From contig NZ_CP019450.1 in the NCBI RefSeq assembly GCF_001983995.1, positions 434,001 through 498,000 of the forward strand: a DNA stretch of 64,000 nucleotides, read 5' to 3'. The translations under genes were made by a program, and so were the position numbers. The stretch comes from Halioglobus japonicus. GTDB taxonomy: Bacteria; Pseudomonadota; Gammaproteobacteria; Pseudomonadales; Halieaceae. A model generated the notes under the pieces. The model was not told where the DNA came from. It ran no database searches and was given only the letters and a program-made list of their open reading frames with translations. Shown in pieces: positions 61,928 through 64,000 of the stretch (its first letter is position 1; every line of letters starts with the position of its first letter).

Positions 61928-62763
61928 TCAGTCCAGATAACCGCCGGATTCCAGGTCGACATACAGCGATGTGGTCAGCCTTGAAACCGCGGATTCAATC
62001 CGCCCATCCGGATGCAGGTCGAGCCAGCGATATCCCGGCGCCTGGGCGTCGGCCTTGAAGTTGTCGCTGCCCGGCGCAAACTGCACGCAGGTAGAGGGGG
62101 AGGCCATCAGCTCAACCGACCCGCGCTGACGATCAATCTGCTGGTGCACATGCCCCCACAGCACCGCGCGTACCCCGGCAAAACGCTCCGTCAGTGCCCA
62201 GAACGCGTCCGCATCAGCGACCATTTGCTCGTCGATCCAGGCGCTGCCTACGGCCACCGGTTGATGGTGCATGCACAGCAGACTGTGCAGACCCTCGGCT
62301 TCAGCCTGGATGAGAGCCGTCTCGATGCGCGCCAACTCCGCAGGTCCCAGGCGCCCGCCAACCTCGCGGGGAATCTGCGAATTGAGCATGAGAATCTGCC
62401 ACGGCCCAACTCTGATTTCCCCGTCAGACGCTCGGGATCACGGGCTGCCGCCAGCATCTGGTCGCGATCGTCGTGGTTACCAGGCAGCCAGTAATGGTGC
62501 GCTGCGAGGGTCTCCAGATAGGATTCGAGGCGTTCATAGGCGTGCAGTGCGCCCTTGTCGGATAGGTCACCGGTGGCCAGCACCAGGTCGTACTGCGCAC
62601 GCTCCCGCTGCACCTGCGCTAACACCTGCTGCAGGGATGCATCAGTATCCATTCCCAGCAGGGTGCCACCGGCCTGCTGGCACAAGTGGATATCAGTGAG
62701 CTGAACCAGACGGACGACGTCTGTCGCCGGTGTTACGCGCGCGATGGGTGCTGGTTCCGTCAT
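61928..62763 (-). pseudogene. cpdA: 3',5'-cyclic-AMP phosphodiesterase CpdA, frameshifted
   Basis: From ATG 62763 the frame gives 'MTEPAPIARVTPATDVVRLVQLTDIHL...LVLATGDLSDKGALHAYERL...HYWLPGNHDDRDQML...LTGKSELG', then breaks near 62396-62407. Reading one frame over continues 'WQILMLNSQIPREVGGRLGPAELARIETAL...CMHHQPVAVGSAWIDEQM...AVLWGHVHQQID'. All five metallophosphatase motifs survive, so one missing base is the only defect; adding one would give SELGPWQILMLNSQIP. Eight nt behind yqiB. Could be a sequencing error. Confidence 0.8.
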
Positions 62764-62771
62764 ACCGGTGG

Positions 62772-63224
62772 CTAGGGGCCGCTACTACCGACCGAAACAG
62801 GTGTGGTGCTGTGACCGTTGCCAAGACAATGTTCGAGCCAGTCCGCCAGGAAGCGGTTTTGCTGGGACTTCTCGTCCTGCTGGAACATCTGCTTGTTGGG
62901 ATAGGCGTATCGCCCCTGAATACGACGGTGCGATTGGAAGCTGCCGACCTCGAGCATGCCCGCGTCGTGATAGGCGCGCACTTCCACCTTCAGGCTCCCC
63001 AGCCAACGCGCCTGGGCATGCTGCTGGTGGAGACGGAAAATGGTCGTATATCGACAGCGCTCGACCACCTCCAGGCACACCGTGGCGGGACCGACGGCGA
63101 ACTCGCGGGTGTTGGTGCTCTCGTAATCGGGAAACAGGCGCAACAACCGGGCATAGTTCGCCTCGCAAACAGCGTGAAGCTCTGCGAGGTTGAGGTTGAA
63201 TTGTCGGCTTCTGGCAGCGTGCAC
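62772..63224 (-). CDS. yqiB: DUF1249 protein YqiB
   Basis: 150 aa, GTG start with AGGAA upstream. 'FNLNLAELHAVCEANYARLLRLFPDYES', 'VVERCRYTTIFRLHQQHAQARWLGSLKVEVRAYHDAGMLEVGSFQSHRRIQGRYAYPNKQMFQQDEKSQQNRFLADWLEHCL' matches DUF1249. Function unknown; conserved neighbour of cpdA. The gene that usually precedes it (nudF) is absent: 192 nt of non-coding sequence lead straight to divergent tolC. Confidence 0.93.
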   Translation of the reverse strand: MHAARSRQFNLNLAELHAVCEANYARLLRLFPDYESTNTREFAVGPATVCLEVVERCRYTTIFRLHQQHAQARWLGSLKVEVRAYHDAGMLEVGSFQSHRRIQGRYAYPNKQMFQQDEKSQQNRFLADWLEHCLGNGHSTTPVSVGSSGP

Positions 63225-63416
63225 GAAAAGCAGTTCCTATTTGCGACGAAACCCATGCAGGGCACGATCTATGTCATGGACCTGCTGGCAGTGTACCACT
63301 TATGATGGCCGTGACTACGCCCATTTTGGGCGGCAGTTCACACAATGCAAGGAACACTTGCGGCTGCTAAACTCTCTTTTTGCTTTTCGCCGCACTACCT
63401 TTACAGGGGAACCAAT

Positions 63417-64000
63417 ATGAAACGGACCGGAGTGGCGTTATTCGCACTGACACTCTCGATGGGCGCAAGCGCAGAATCCCTGCGCGATATCTATGAACTC
63501 GCACTTGAAAATGACGCCCAGCTCAAAGCGGAAGAAGCAATCTACCTGGCCAACAAGGAAAGTGAATCACTGGGACTCTCCGGCCTGTTACCGCAGATCG
63601 GCGCCAGCTACTCGCGCTCGGGCTCTGACACAGACACTGACTCGGAAAACTTCACCCTGACCGAAGACGGTATTGCCACGATTTCGTCCACCACCACATC
63701 AGATACGTATACCGACGCCTTCTCAGTGTCGCTCAACCAGCCGCTGTTTGACCTGCCGGCCTGGTTCAGCTTCAAAGCGGGCAAGGAACAGAGCAAGCAG
63801 GCTGAGGCCACCTTTGCCGGCAACCAGCAGAATCTGATAGTGCGCACCGTTGACGCCTATCTGGCAGTGCTGCGCGCACAGGACAACCTGACCGCCTCGA
63901 TCGCCGAGGAGAAAGCCTTTGAGCGCCAGTTGGAACAGACCCAGCAGCGCTTTGAAGTAGGTCTGATCGCCATTACCGACGTTTACGAAGCCCAGGCGGC
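63417..64000 (+). CDS. tolC: TolC family outer-membrane efflux protein, 5' part
   Basis: ATG 63417 (CAGGGGAACC upstream); the gene runs off the window after about 194 codons. Signal peptide ends near GASAES. 'SLRDIYELALENDAQLKAEEAIY', 'LSLNQPLFDLPAWFSFKAGKEQSKQAEATF' type strand, and 'RTVDAYLAVLRAQDNL...QRFEVGLIAITDVYEAQA' are the first repeat of TolC. It is the shared outer channel of efflux and secretion systems. Divergent from yqiB, as in E. coli. Confidence 0.93.
   Translation, partial: MKRTGVALFALTLSMGASAESLRDIYELALENDAQLKAEEAIYLANKESESLGLSGLLPQIGASYSRSGSDTDTDSENFTLTEDGIATISSTTTSDTYTDAFSVSLNQPLFDLPAWFSFKAGKEQSKQAEATFAGNQQNLIVRTVDAYLAVLRAQDNLTASIAEEKAFERQLEQTQQRFEVGLIAITDVYEAQA

Noticed and set aside
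1-64000. CRISPR arrays, prophage, insertion sequences or rRNA
   Set aside because: No regularly spaced repeats, transposase, integrase, phage structural genes or ribosomal RNA segments were seen in the window.

Overview
The window looks like chromosome of a GC-rich marine gammaproteobacterium. My best guess is the Halieaceae/Cellvibrionales neighbourhood. This rests on gene content: DUF3094, a PA3496-like protein, a fused BioH-BioC, the nudF-less yqiB-cpdA-parE block, a SerA/D-2-hydroxyglutarate dehydrogenase pair, several TonB receptors and beta-oxidation enzymes. The placement is an inference; no marker gene was compared. Coding density is high, genes often overlap by 1-4 nt, and GTG/TTG starts are common.

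Layout. 1-11.7 kb: scattered metabolic and membrane genes (amidohydrolase 3' end, secreted cupin, DMT exporter, thioesterase, alpha/beta hydrolase, a deleted Rieske oxygenase, lipoprotein hydrolase, LysE exporter, FAH-family hydrolase), then a coupled HD-GYP/EAL c-di-GMP pair in which the HD motif is degraded, and an HNH nuclease. 11.8-17.9 kb: a moxR-DUF58-DUF4381-batA-batB-batD operon. 17.9-28 kb: gcvT, a shikimate-kinase-like gene, a sigma-54 promoter followed by a strongly folded non-coding stretch, two tiny genes, then mtnA, an unknown membrane protein, puuA and (divergent) puuB, epmB and an acyl-CoA synthetase. 28-32 kb: small genes, one frameshifted; tRNA-Pro(CGG) with a quinoprotein gene remnant just behind it; an acyl-CoA dehydrogenase. 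32-36.6 kb: bioB-bioF-bioHC-bioD under a BirA operator, divergent from comF. 36.6-40.8 kb: comF, modABC, srkA. 41-43.7 kb: D-2-hydroxyglutarate dehydrogenase divergent from serA. 43.8-52 kb: an ECF sigma/FecR/TonB-receptor signalling unit and a second, highly expressed-looking TonB receptor. 52-55.6 kb: two paralogous methyltransferases flanking a 2-oxoglutarate hydroxylase and a frameshifted CmcI-like gene. 55.6-59.9 kb: marC, yceI, an arsR-arsC-acr3-arsH arsenic operon and an RND-pump remnant. 59.9-64 kb: parE, cpdA (frameshifted), yqiB and, divergently, the start of tolC.

Most notable: (1) a consensus sigma-54 promoter (19662-19677) leading straight into a long-stem RNA with GGA-loop hairpins, followed by a gene whose Shine-Dalgarno sits in a GGA hairpin loop, which could be a Csr/Rsm-type sponge and target; (2) the methyltransferase/hydroxylase cluster beside the TonB signalling unit; (3) three single-base frameshifts that all lack one base, two of them in runs of five C, so they may be sequencing or assembly errors. 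A fourth broken gene, the Rieske oxygenase, carries a real internal deletion that removes an iron-sulfur ligand.
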